Positions 35,201 to 47,112 of a DNA stretch of 64,000 nt are shown in pieces (within the stretch, counting starts at the first letter, position 1; every line of letters starts with the position of its first letter). Under the pieces are notes generated by a model that was not told where the DNA came from, ran no database searches, and was given only the letters and a program-made list of their open reading frames with translations. The translations under genes were made by a program, and so were the position numbers. Source of the stretch: Fomitopsis serialis (lineage: Eukaryota > Basidiomycota > Agaricomycetes > Polyporales > Fomitopsidaceae); NCBI RefSeq assembly GCF_022376445.1, contig NW_025955012.1:124001-188000 (forward strand). The letters run 5' to 3'.

Positions 35201-35477
35201 GGCCAGGTGTTTTGGGTAGCAGAGGCACAGCAGGAGCATCTTCCCGAATCAAAAATGTGCCACCCGCATTCTGATCTGCAGCAGGAGTGTCAGCTCTCAG
35301 TTCGCTGCTACGCACTATCACCGATCCAAGGGGTTGGGTAAATGATATGTCTGAGCTGGAGTGTGCGTGCATCGAGCGAGTAGCATGTGAATCATCGGTG
35401 GCCTCCTGATCGATCCATTCGTCCTCGAGTTCGTCCGTTTGCCAAGCAGGCCTAGCTTCTGAGAGACCATTGCTCAT
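29273..35477 (-). CDS. Cdc11/Nud1-like LRR scaffold of the septation initiation network
   Basis: Large multi-exon gene. Start ATG at 35477 (MSNGLSEARPAW). N-terminal half is disordered with conserved islands: SRLSRVYMPSLEDTEIIGEL, LFQFQYDTFTRDHLSAMVD, LRSAKRIKLSP, SSLGYREQAANLMAQIRSDM, GKMVFDKVMMKWVK. An acidic region follows, then TFLTECSFGVAHDRLVQVIT and WEDLTSIDLSARNIDS, leading into leucine-rich repeats spread over short exons (about 32090-30450). The C-terminal exon, 30045-29273, gives MNPCTLGWYLPILVRDVPGA and DDVYLGRLAYRGLVMRACP. In yeasts these proteins anchor the mitotic-exit/septation kinases at the spindle pole body. The frame changes several times without plausible introns (about 34650, 33800, and two or three near 29510-29470); conserved residues continue on each side, so I treat them as sequence errors. 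Exact exon borders in the LRR part are only partly resolved. Confidence 0.83.
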
Positions 35478-38400
35478 TTCGGTCACCTAGCGCGGAAGCA
35501 GCTGCAGGGCTCCAGAATCGCCAAGAGCCGGATACGGAAGAGAGACAAACAGGGCAAGCAAGGTCGCGTTGAGTTGGGTCGCGTCGGTACACGTGATCGC
35601 GGGTGTTGATCCAACTGTGGGTCCGTGTTTGTTCCCGACAAACAGTCCTCTTCCAGCCAGCCCTTTCTTAATTGGTCTCATCTCAAGTCCTTGCGTCTGA
35701 AACGGAACCTAAACCTTCAGAGCCTCGCACCGATGTCTTCTCTCAACTAGTATAGGACGACCGTCAAACATTCTGGTCTCCCTACTCGGCATTCCAATCG
35801 CCCGGCACCGGCAAGCTTGTGCTCTGAAGTTTTTCAATCATTGTTGCTATTGTACCCGAAATGGTTTTGAAAGACCCCATCGGATCGTGCGCGGGGAACG
35901 TCCTCAACGTCACGATGAAACCCGTCTCCTGAACAAGCATAGCGGCCTTCTTTGTACTAGTTCAGACGAGCTGAGACGACCGTGGTACGTAACGCTGGTA
36001 CGTGTACCGTGGCGATCTTGAATAACGAAGTTGACACAATAACATCACTACACCTTGTCGTTGTTGAGGTGCCAGAGGCCGCGTTATACGGCGCAGTCAC
36101 CGAAATTCAGGCGTGGTGAACAGGCCATCTCACCGATGACTCTTCCTCCCTGTTCACCGGTAGGGCAATTTCTCGGCACAGCCGGCATCAGGCGGCTCGC
36201 AAATCGCGGACTCAATATTCCTTTTGAGACGAATACCACGGTCATGGCGGAACCTGACATGTGTCTGACGCTGACATCCGCGGATTGCGGGCCAGCACTG
36301 ACACATCGATTCGAGCGGCAGGTCGGCAGCTGAGGGACGGTTAGTAGATCAATGAAGGGCCCTACGGCTGTCTGCTACTCACTGCTCACTATGCACGTCC
36401 TTTGTCTTCATTTTGGTAGCATTTTGACGGACGAAAATAGTCAAGATAGTTACTACAGGAAGCTGGATAGGCCAGCTAACATGCCCAATGATTCATCCGT
36501 AAGCCTGCCTCTGTCATCGCAGCTCTTACTCTGCCTTCAAGTTATCTGGCTCAAAGTTCATCACCCTCGGCCTTCACATCCATAATCAATATTCTGGTTG
36601 AGGCGTGCATTATTACTCCTGGCTGCTTTTTTTGGTCGCAAGAATAGACTCTGGATCGCCTATAGACGAACCACTGACTCATGATTAATTCGTTTACATT
36701 TCAGCCGTCGGCAGTGAAGTTCAGTCAGTCTCTCGATGGTGATCGGTGTCCATCATGTCTTCAACAGCGTATAGGCCGCCCCTCTTTGATTTTTCGACAG
36801 CCCGCAGCTCGGTGACTCAGCTACCGAAACTTTGGCAACCATTTTCAAGTCTAATACACTGGACATAGGCACTGCAGTCCCCGGAATTAATCTCTAGCAC
36901 TGTGCGTGATTTATGCTCTCTCATGAAGCAAGTCGACTTACGCATCTGGTGGCACAGCTGTGCTTCGACCGCTGTGATGCAGCCGCCAAGTACCGCATGC
37001 AGTTGTTGTCAGTCCCCTGTCGACGTACGTCCTGTGTACTCGGTTGTTTGACATTGAACAACGAGAATACGTTACATAGGGCATGCCCGTCAGCGCCGCT
37101 CTTGACTCTTTGCTGTGAATATGGGAACGCGCCGGCGTGGCGTCAAAGTATAAAATGACTTTTGACGGCGTCTCAGACATATGGGCGCCAGGACGCTAAG
37201 GCACATCTTTGGCATTTGCGTACTTGGAGGCTGGAGCAACTGGGCCAGCGCACGCTGCATTAGTCGCCGATCAATGATTGCAATGCCTCAACATTTGTAT
37301 GGCATCGACGTCCTGAAATCCAAGCGCCATTATACGACTTTATTTGCGGACCATAACGATAGGTGAGTAATATGGTCCACTTTGCTTTGTTAGTACGAAA
37401 GGGACATCATCGGTTGTCCCTTGATCAATGCAGGCTTTGCGATGGAGCGAGACGGCTGGTGGAGATGCGGTACCGGGCTCAGAACGCATGCATCAAATGC
37501 TTCTTCCCCTTCCATTCTCAACTGTCGACTAATGCGGACTGAAACCTGTGAACAATGCAACTCATGCATTCCGGCGGCCGACAACCGCCCGTACGTCAAA
37601 GTTGCCCTGCATGCACCGACATCGTGTACAAGCAATTCAAGAGTTCGGTAACCTGGCTGCAAGAAATCTGCAGATTCCGGTGTTCCGCCGTCGATGTGAA
37701 TATCATGGAGCGCTGTATGTACATAAGTTATCTCCGGATCAATCATTCTGTTGATGATGTCGTCCTGCTCGTTTACCGATTGCCGGTATCAGACACTTCC
37801 ACTTCCATCTTTGCAGATCGGGATATGTGCGGTCGCTACAGATGTAGTGTTCGTATGTAGTACTGGCGCTATTGTGATGCATCACACCTGAAGAGAAGAT
37901 GACTTTGACTCAATGCTATGCAGAATATGCGGTGAGTTATGCGGAGTCAATGACGCTGCTACGTGACTAATTATGATATCTGTGAACTTCAACTCGCGGA
38001 CATCACAGTTTAGGATACAGCAGTTAGGGTAGAAGGACGAATGACCACGTGTGAAGCTTCCCTAGAGCTCTCTGAGTCTGTGCACTGGTGGCCGATCCTT
38101 TGGGAAGCACAGCTGCCGTCTAATTCAACCACAGTATCGAACGCAACCACATGTCTATGCCGCGGCCCCCACGCACAGCTGGTAGCTGCACCCATCCGAC
38201 GAACCTATTCTGTGGCAAGTTAACCAGACACTGCGGTTCTTATCGGCCCTGGAACGTGCTCAAGCGGCGCTCAAGGCCTGTCGGACGCGCCGAATTATAC
38301 CCAGGGAGAGAAGACAACCTCGTCATGGTAGGTGCGTGCTCTCTTCCGACTCCGATGCTCCCTCACGAATTCCTTCCGATGTCCATTGTTTTACACGGTC

Positions 38401-41076
38401 GTATCGAATAATTCCATTAGCTTTCACGCCTAGACGCGGACACGCTCGGTCTCTGTCACGATGGTGTCTCCAAGTCCCCGTCCTCAGCTATCGGACCGCA
38501 GGCACTAATTTTATCTGACTGAAGTACTGATGCAACGTTATGAATTGGTATGACCCGACGACCAAGGCTACTTACCTTGAGACGCTGTAAGTGGCACAGT
38601 CACCATCGCACGAGCCGGTGCACCTATACGTGAGTCAAGGATGCTAACAGCGCATTCTCTTAGTCAGACGGATGCGATGTTCCATGGGTGGTCAGGGTCT
38701 TCCGGTGAGTTCGTTGGGGTGAACCTTATAATAGGCTCTGATTTAGTGCATCCACTCGGCAAGGTCATCTGCACAGGCGAGACTCGGGGTACCATGTCTA
38801 TGACCCAGAGCCTTAGAGTACGTCTGTGCTAGCGCTCCACTGTGCGAGCGGCCGCTAGTGCTACTGAATACCGGTGAGATGAAGCCAACCTTACTACCAT
38901 CTCACTAGCGCTGCTTACGCACCCTACGCACCCTGCGGACCACTAGTTGCCGGGCACGGTGTGCCCGTGGTCGACGAAAATGACAACACAGCCTAGATCA
39001 TGGTAGCTGCGATAACCTGACTGCCGAAATTGCTGCTGCACAGTCACGGCGTTGCCCTGCCCAGCAAGTCACCAAAGTGTGTCGCAGTGAGTAGGCAGAC
39101 CATCAGGCTCGATCGCGCAAACTCAGTATTGACAGCGCTGAGAGCCACTGCTTCTGTCGCTTTAAGGTTACCTGCTGCGCCGTTCGCGGGCTCGCAACTC
39201 TACCGGCGGTGACCTCAAATTTTCGAGGCGTTAAACGCGCAGGCCCCGAAGGTATGTCCACCACTGGCAACATTTCAAGCAATATTTCCCTTCGCTGCTT
39301 ATGGTCACCGAAAGATACATAATGGCAACGTGAACCCTGCTGACGAGTACGCTGACATTGACGGAGGGTGTCCTAATTCATCGACTACCGCGGGCTCCGA
39401 GTCGGCGCCGCCTTCGCCGCAGCCCTCCATTCCATCGATTATAGTAATAATACCACACCAGAACATCCGCATCAAACTCGTAGACCGTACGCCGGGCGGC
39501 CGGCGCATACCCAATCCTCCGAACTCTACGCATCACCACCACGCGTCTGCTGCACTCGAGGCCATGAGGAGTGCTACTAGACCTGCGCCTGGTACGGCAG
39601 ACACCATCTGTTTCCGCTGACAATCATTCATTCTTCGAATGCATTGCAACTTATCGATGATCTCGAAGTCTGTCAGACATGAGTGTTTCTATCACGGTTA
39701 CGGTTTTCAGATGCACATGCGTTGAGTTTGATTTCCATATACCAACATCGCATCGCCTTTTGATTTGAGCTCGTCGAACGCTCTGCACGTGTAAGCTGTA
39801 CGAGAGCCAGCAACGAGTAGCATCTAACTATCAACGAAAGCGAGATATAAACTCAAGATGGGCCGGGGACATGATGGAACTAGTACGCACGTGATCAGAG
39901 TAGCTAAGTACACGGCTCGCATGTACGCGTTCGAACGAGGTACACCAAGGGTACACTCGATATACCAGAAGTCCCTCTACAGGACAGGTCGGGAGTCGGG
40001 TTCGGGAGTCGGGGACCCGAGCAACACTCTTACCATCTATTCCTGGTACCGTATCATGCTCACGAAGGGCTCACACAATCACGTCGCTATCCCCATCCGT
40101 TCACAACGATGCGATGCACTTCTATTTGATTGGGTTCGACAAAATATAGTATAGTAGCGTATAGTCTAGTGAGTTGCGATGGAGACGACGACAATGCCAG
40201 ATGATCACGAAACGAAACACAGGGTCCACGATCTAGAGGAGACAGTCCGACGAATTAGGCAGCCCTCCGCGAGGGGCAGAGACGTGCGTAGAGTAAGGGA
40301 TGGTCAAGAAGATCATGCGCAGCGCCCGGAGCGGTGCAGCTGAGATGGCCGCACGCACTGGGGCGATGCCAGCTCGGATGCCAGGCACGCGAAGAAGGGT
40401 GGAGGGACGTACTGCATGCAGACGCCGCCGCTGAAGAGGTAAAGACCAGGGAGCACAACTAGAAGGGAAGAAGGACATGGTGGAGGAAACAATGGTTGCG
40501 CTGCCAATGCAGAAGGAAGGAGAAGGACCAATGAGTACGGGAGACGCCAGAAGAACCAGTGACTATGCGATTGGTCGTATGCTATTGTATATGTATCAGA
40601 GTTTGGGTTTGGGATGCGAACACGATGCAACGATGCAGATGAGGAAGGAGGAATTGCGAATGCGATGGATGATGGATGATGACTGGTGCGATGGGCCGGT
40701 GGATGTCTGACCGAATGGAGAAGGACGAACAAAATGCGGATGATTGGAGGAATATATACGAGTGATGCGTGCGTGGTCCGTGCTTGCTTGGGGGATAGAA
40801 GGAACAATGAACACACGAAGAAACAGGAACCATGAGGATAAGGAACAAGAGACGACGGGCCATCGCGCGGCCGCCGCTGCCACATACGCTCTGAAACAGG
40901 GCGCACGACCCTTCGCCGACCGGTCGGCGACGGCGAGGACAGGTACGTCTAGGAACCGGACGTTGCACCTGCAACCGTCCGAGAATCCCCCGCTGCGCCG
41001 TACGATTTTCAACTCTTCGAGAGGCAAGTCAGAAGTACGTCCAGCATAGAGCGAGGCACGACATACCTAGACCGCT
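35478..41076. other. Long stretch without recognisable genes
   Basis: Only short frames (under about 200 residues) with no motif I recognise, on both strands, and visibly lower GC than the 22-30 kb part. 40470-41060 may include the 3' end or last exon of the hypothetical gene at 41077. No terminal repeats or transposase motifs were noticed by eye, but ancient element relics cannot be excluded. Confidence 0.4.
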
Positions 41077-42388
41077 TCACATATGCGCAGGGGGCGCACG
41101 CACAACAGCGATGCCACGGCCCCTCGTCCGGCCCCGCGTCCGCCCGCGCTCATACTCCAACTCCCATCCTCGAACCATCTCCTTCTCATCGAGCTCCTCA
41201 CGTCCGTGCTCCGGCCCGCGACCCCGTTCCTCGCGGTAGTCCTCCTTCTCCAGCGACCGCTCCAGCTCTTCGTTGCTGAGAACAAGCGACGACCGCGTCC
41301 GGCCAAGCGTCATGACAGTCGGGCGGCTGCCCGCGCTCGACGTCCTGCGTGCGCGGAACATCCGTCCCGTGTCCGGGTAGGGCGAGCGCCCACGCGAGCG
41401 GTCGGGCCATTCGGCCTCCGCGACTTTGAGACACACGACGGGCTCTGCCGCGGTACGCAGGAGGTGCGTGGTGGAACGGCTGTGGGGAAACGCGGGACGC
41501 AGAAGGCTGCGAGAGGACGGCGAGGAGGTCGCGGACGGTGTGCGAGAGGTGGCCGAAGGTGAGGGCAGCGCGGGCAACGTGGGAGGAGCGGGCGACGCGT
41601 GTGAGTCGAGAGGTAAGGGGACGGGTGAGGTGCTGCGAGCCGAGGCAGACGCGGAGTCGAAGGAGCGGTGGAACGCAGAGGTGCGACCAGGGTCAGCAAA
41701 GCCGTCCTCGTCGTAGCGGCGTCGTCTGCCTGGGCTGGGGGCGTCGCAGGGCGAGTGGCGAACACGATAGAAGAACACTCCGACGACACGGGCGAAGCGT
41801 ACGCCGATGCCAGTGCTGAGGACTCAACAATCTCCCTGTTGTGGCTCGTGAGGTCCTCCGATGCTTCATCCACCAAATCACCGCCCGGACCCTGGCTATA
41901 TGCGCGCTCATGCGTCCGCAGTGCCTGGGCGAGGAGACCGTGGCGTAGGGGCTGGCTGCAGTACAGTGCCTCGGCGTTGCGCTGAGCGCTGGAATTGCGG
42001 CGCGTCGGGCCGCATAGAGCCTTCTGCTGCTGGTGGCACTGCTGCGCGAGGAGGATGCTGGTGCGGCCTCGCTGTTGCAAGAACTGCGTATGCTGCGACC
42101 ACTCGTCTTTGCGCGTGAGGATCTGGCCATGGCCTTGAAACGAGCACGGCGAGAACGAAAAGTCGAAGTTGAAGACGATATCCGGTGAGGGCTGCTCGCG
42201 AATGGGTGAGCTCGGGGTGGTCGCACGGCTTTTCGTCGCGGGATGGTGATGGGCATCGTGGGCGTGTAAGCCTCAGGTGTGGCGACGTTTTGAGGGGGCG
42301 ATGGAGCGGCGGCGGCGACGCTGGCAGACTGGTCGCGCTTGCTTTTGGAACGACGGAGGGAAGAGGGAAAGACCTTCCTCACGTCCAT
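41077..42388 (-). CDS. Hypothetical protein, Ser/Arg-rich, basidiomycete type
   Basis: Starts at the ATG at 42388 with MDVRKVFPSSLRRSKSKRD. After a Pro-rich segment (TPTMPITIPRRKAVRPPRA) the likely reading moves by one base near 42180 into FNFDFSFSPCSFQGHGQILT, RKDEWSQHTQFLQQRGRT and QPLRHGLLAQALRTHERAYS, then, after another change near 41710-41690, into a Ser-rich region, RSRGRSPYPDTGRMFRARRT and a charged tail with LEKEDYREERGRGPEHGREE. No domain recognised; the pattern (lysine/arginine-rich, probably nuclear or cytoplasmic) is seen in polypore hypothetical proteins. The frame changes could be short introns or indels, and the 3' end could run on by another exon towards 40950. Confidence 0.5.
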
Positions 42389-45300
42389 CGGTAGTCTACT
42401 GCAGGATGAATTGGTACAGCCGCAGTACAAGGCTGGTTATATGCGCACTCACAGTGGATAGTTTGCAGTCTTCCGTCTATCTCACGGTCTGCCAAAGAGT
42501 ATCACTGCCAAGGGAGCTGCAGTTGCGAGATTCAAAGGGCAAACCCGCCCAGCTTTTGAAGGGTGGTGGTAGACTGGAATGACCGAATGGGTCGGTCCGC
42601 TACCCGGAGGGTACTCGAGTCTCAGGTGAGACTTGCGGTGCGTCAACGGACCTGCGAGCAGGCTCGGAGAAGGTAGCGTCGGAGAGGCAGGCGCGGATAG
42701 GTGAGGTTTCGAGGAAAGGTGTCTGGACACGCTCCGCGGACAGACAAATTTTATGAGTGCTGGACAGCCCGGAGATGGGCGCGGGACGAGCGTCTGCACG
42801 CGAGAGGCTGGATGGGAACAACAATAGATGACAATTGGGCGCTGCGAGGTGCGGCTGGGACTCAAGCGACCGTAGCTATGTGTGTTGTGTGCTCGCTCGG
42901 CGGTGGTGGGGGCAGGACGAGGAGAGCGACACGGAGGCCGTCGCCGTCACGGACGACCTGGAGTATATAAAGGAAAAGAGGCGCCTGGGCGCGTACCCCG
43001 CACGCCGCCAGCGATTCCCACGCACCCGACGCTGATGGTGGCGGCGTCCGGCGGCGCCTGCGCGCCCTTCCCGTCGACATTGACTCGATTCATGGCACGC
43101 TTTGGGCACCCTCCACTTCTCCGTCTGCCATCGCCCGGCGCGTCGTCTTCCTGGGTCGCCGCGCCGCCTTCTGCAGCTCGACCATGCGGCGTGCGCAATT
43201 GCGAGGCTGCCCGCCTGCCAACTCTGGTCAATCACCCCCTTCTCCGCCCTGCTCTGCGCACCATGTGTCTCACACTTCACGCTGTTGACCCGTGCCCACT
43301 TCCGCATCACATCGCGACGTCGCACACACATCGTGGGCCCATCTGTGACTCTGAGTCTGCGGTGAGCGCCCGGATTGCGGCGCCTTGCATCCATGAAACG
43401 CCACTCGTATGTGTATCCAGACAGGTTTGTCCTGTCTTCCGCGGGATGGATAGTGTCCGCACTTCCAACGCGCAATGCGATCGTGTCGGTCGTCCGCACC
43501 TGCCGAGGCCATCCTCGCAAGCTGACGTTGATGGAACATGTTGCCATCGCACTCTGGCACCGGGCCTCGACTCTACCACCTTCACAAAAGTGCTTTGCTT
43601 CACTCTGACACCTTGACACTGATGCGCTTCTAGAAACCCTGGCAGTGGCAATTTGAGCCACATCTGTTGATCCCCCCGCGGGCTGCGAAGTCCGTCGGGT
43701 TTTCCCCAGGGGGCCGTCCACGAGCTGAAATGGTAACGGGGCTTCGAAGACATTGTTCGGCAGCAAATAAGTAGCTCGCGCGCCGGTGAGCTAGGACGCT
43801 CCCGAGCAAATAGAACTGCACGACGTCGACGCGTCAGTCACCCCAGGTAAAATGATCCTCGTTAACGGCGACATGGACGAGCTCGTTGATAAATTGCATG
43901 GCGAGCGAAGATGCCAGTGTCAACACATGGGAGTAAGTATACTAAATCGGCCTCCGGGACTCTGTACTGCGTACACTTCCGACGTCATCAACTCGTCCGT
44001 GATAGATGTGAACACTCCACCTTGTTGGCACAAGTGTGTGCTCGTCGATGGGCGGAGCACCCAATTCGATCATCCCGGTAGGCGACGAAGCGAGCACTGG
44101 CGCCCACTCACAGTGCGTCCGCTGGCAGCTGGAGGTTCACGGAAGTTGTATTCATACATGTACTGCTAAATTTATCATCTTGGCTCACAGTCGCATGACG
44201 CTTATGGAGCCCGGAAGCTTGAATGATGAGTCCCACATATACGTCGGGGAGATCAGCTTGAAGGCCGCGACGCGTTCAGTTTCAAAATCCACACGTCTGT
44301 CAGGTGACCGCGTTCGCTCGCTTCTCCTCGCACACGGCCCTGATATTCAAAATCGCTCGGAATCCGGTAATCGGCGTACCAGTTGTTCCCCTCGTCACCG
44401 ACGTCCATAAGGAGCTATTGTTGCAGACGCAGAATATACCGTTCATGTCCTCGACTCCTCCGCGTCCGAGACTTGAAGAAGAACGAATACAGTCACGACC
44501 CCGATATCGGACAGTGACACCGCACGCGTCATGGCCGTACCGTACCAACTCTTACCACACTCGCGAGTCGCAGTCCACTGTGGCCTTCCGGCTAACCAGG
44601 TTGCTCCAAAATGATCGAGCCTCGTTGAAATAAGCTATTGTTACCCGGTAAGCGGTGGCCGGTTGCTTCGCAGTCTTTTTACATACCGTGTACGTCTTAC
44701 AGCACGTTGTTCTTGTTGTTCTCCTTGTCCTCTCCTGCCGAACAATGGGTCGTGGCCGCATCTCCTAGGGAACATCTTACCGCAGCCTTCGAGAATCCAC
44801 GCCGGCGGTCCTGAGAAGGGTCAGTAAGGAGACTCCTGGGTCAGATTCTTAGATTCTAGTGTTGTTCAACGACGATCGAACCATGCTTGTCAGATATGTG
44901 ACCTATGCCGCTGCGTCCCGCTCAAGACAAAGAGTTCTCATAACGTCGATGAGCTCTGCGAACCACAGCTGCATACCACAAACTTCAGAGAACTTCGCCA
45001 GATACATGACCGGTACCATTCAATACGTAGTACGCATGATCTTGATTCTTTACCCGCCGACTCATCGAGTCTCGTCCCCCGGCTTAGTCGCGAGCTGTGT
45101 TACCATGAGATGCGACATGAGGTTGTCAAACAGCTGGTGCCACAACGTTGGGCCCGCCCCCGAAACGTATACGGTATAGGAGCGGAGGCCGGACGTTGGT
45201 GTTCCAGCTGTGTATTTCCATATCACTAGGCGAGCGTAAATATGCGCACGAGCGTGTCGGTCTTGGTATCTATTCTGTGGAGTGTTCCGCCGCCGATCAG

Positions 45301-45972
45301 GATTTTTACCATATCGACGGACAATCGACGGATGTCCAGCGCGAGCTAGACCGAGTTTGTGGCCGAGGCCAGCCGGCAGAGGATGCGGATCGCTCGACGC
45401 GAAGGTTAGACAAGGGCCCGAACGACCTCCGCCTATGCACGCGTTTTCGAGATGGGCCTCTAGCAATATGGAATTAGTGATCCAGAAAAATGTACCGCTC
45501 AACCTGGGCCACCGTAGCTAAGGTCACGGCTGCCTGGCTCAGCCTGGCCGTCGAATACGCCTAAATCCGGCGTGATACCATATCGAATGCGCTGGACCCC
45601 GTCTATGTGTGTTTGAGAGGCCGCGCGCGGGGCCCGACGATTCGTTGTGGACTTAGCTGTCAGAGAAGATCAATCGCTTGACGGCGGGATCGCATGAGGG
45701 TGTTCTTCAAGCTATGGACTGCAGAGCCTGCGTCCAGGCGTACATTTGCACCTGAGATACTAGGGTCAGAGCCAGGCAGCGACTCACTAGGAGGCGAGAA
45801 CCCTGCGATCCTCAAGGTGGCTCCATCCTCGCTCGGCGCCGTCATCTTGGGTGTCATGCATCTGACTGAACGTGTATACCGGAAGTGTCTGTATCGCCCC
45901 CGAAAGCGGTGGGTTGATCATATGGAGTGAATACGCATGGTAAAATGGTCTCCTTTAACCTGGCGAGAGAGC
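42389..45972. other. Stretch without recognisable genes; isolated TATA-like site
   Basis: A TATATAAA sequence at 42964-42971 is followed by frames lacking known motifs. A frame at 44304-44633 with a protein-like composition has no family I can name. Nothing else supported. Confidence 0.4.
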
Positions 45973-46665
45973 CTACGATCCTTTTCCTGAACCACCCAAC
46001 CACGACCACCAGCCGCTGCTCTTCCCCGGCGCATCCGCCACCGGCGTCCGTACCTTGTTCGCACCCGCCGGAGCGGACGACAGCGTGTCCTGCGTAGCTG
46101 GTGCATGCACGTCAGCCGCACCCGCAGGCGCACTCGTCACCTCGGACGGTGTCGGCAGCTTCTGAGCCTCTGCGGCCTGCCTCGCCTGCGCCCCGCCAGC
46201 TGCGCCCTTCCCGCTGCCGAACATGCCTATCCACCTGCTCGACTTCCCGTTCATCTCGTCCTCCACCCGCTGCGCCTCCTCCGCCGCCTTCAGCCGCTCA
46301 TGGAACTCCGCGCGCTCCTGCGCCGCCCTCTCGAGCACGGAGTCGTTCTCCGCCTGCGCGCGGGCCTCCTTCTGCTGCTTCGTCTGCCCGAGGGCGTAAG
46401 CCCCGATCGCAAGCGCGCCGACTGTGCCCGCTTGGAAGGCGACACGCGCCCGCATCCAGTAGTTCATCTTCAGCGACTCGCCCCGGCGCATCTTGACGAA
46501 GGACATGACGAGGGCCACGACGGTCGCGGCGGTCCCGATGGGCACGAACGGGTTCTCCTTGAACTTGCGCATGAACTTCCCGCCCCATGTCTCCTGGACT
46601 ATGACGCCGTCTACGATGTAGAGGCCCGGATGGTCTGCGGTGTTTGCGAGAGGTCGCGAGCTCAT
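45973..46665 (-). CDS. HIG1-domain protein, Rcf1-like respiratory supercomplex factor
   Basis: Single-exon, 230 residues, start at 46665. Residues about 28-95 form the HIG1 domain: WGGKFMRKFKENPFVPIGT, a first membrane helix (AATVVALVMSFVKM), a loop with MNYWMRARVAFQ and a second helix (AGTVGALAIGAYALG). The loop reads N-x3-R-x-R-x3-Q, one position away from the Q-x3-R-x-R-x3-Q signature of yeast Rcf1. A coiled-coil-prone Glu/Gln/Arg segment follows, then an Ala/Pro-rich tail ending GWWSWLGG. Rcf1 proteins sit in the inner mitochondrial membrane and aid assembly of complex III-IV supercomplexes. The C-terminal extension beyond the coiled coil is of unknown function. Confidence 0.88.
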   Translation of the reverse strand: MSSRPLANTADHPGLYIVDGVIVQETWGGKFMRKFKENPFVPIGTAATVVALVMSFVKMRRGESLKMNYWMRARVAFQAGTVGALAIGAYALGQTKQQKEARAQAENDSVLERAAQERAEFHERLKAAEEAQRVEDEMNGKSSRWIGMFGSGKGAAGGAQARQAAEAQKLPTPSEVTSAPAGAADVHAPATQDTLSSAPAGANKVRTPVADAPGKSSGWWSWLGGSGKGS

Positions 46666-47112
46666 GATGATATGAGGGAGTTCAAGATCCCAGCGGTATT
46701 ATGAAGGTAATTTCAGGACGTCGAGTGCGAAGGTGGTCGCTACTAGTGTAGCTGGCCGCTAGTAGTCAACGTTTTGACTGTGCACAGAGCATGGTGAGAA
46801 GCGGCTCAGCCACCGGCCGATGACGGGGTGTTACGCGTGCGATCGGGATTCGTGACCGTGACTTCAAGGGCGCTCCCACGACTCGATCAACCGTCCCCGT
46901 CACGGTCAAGCCACAGTTACTACGCTGCCGCTAACTCGGACTCAGTGCTATGATACCAATACCCCCCTTGCACTGGAACACTCACCACTACGCCACTCGA
47001 GCTTGTCTGCATAGGTACGTGCGTAGTTCACTCCCAGCGGTAACACTTAATCAATCCTCTTCAAAGATAGTTGAACGCAAATACTAGTAGCACTGTGCTC
47101 CGAGGTTGCGAC
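46666..47112. other. Divergent intergenic region, HIG1 gene / F-box gene
   Basis: Promoter region for two genes transcribed away from each other. No TATA box or other element stands out. Confidence 0.5.

Noticed and set aside
42882..43616. 244-codon frame after a TATATAAA site
   Set aside because: Composition is Pro/Arg/His/Cys-rich without any known motif; equally long frames occur on the opposite strand. TATA site alone is not enough.
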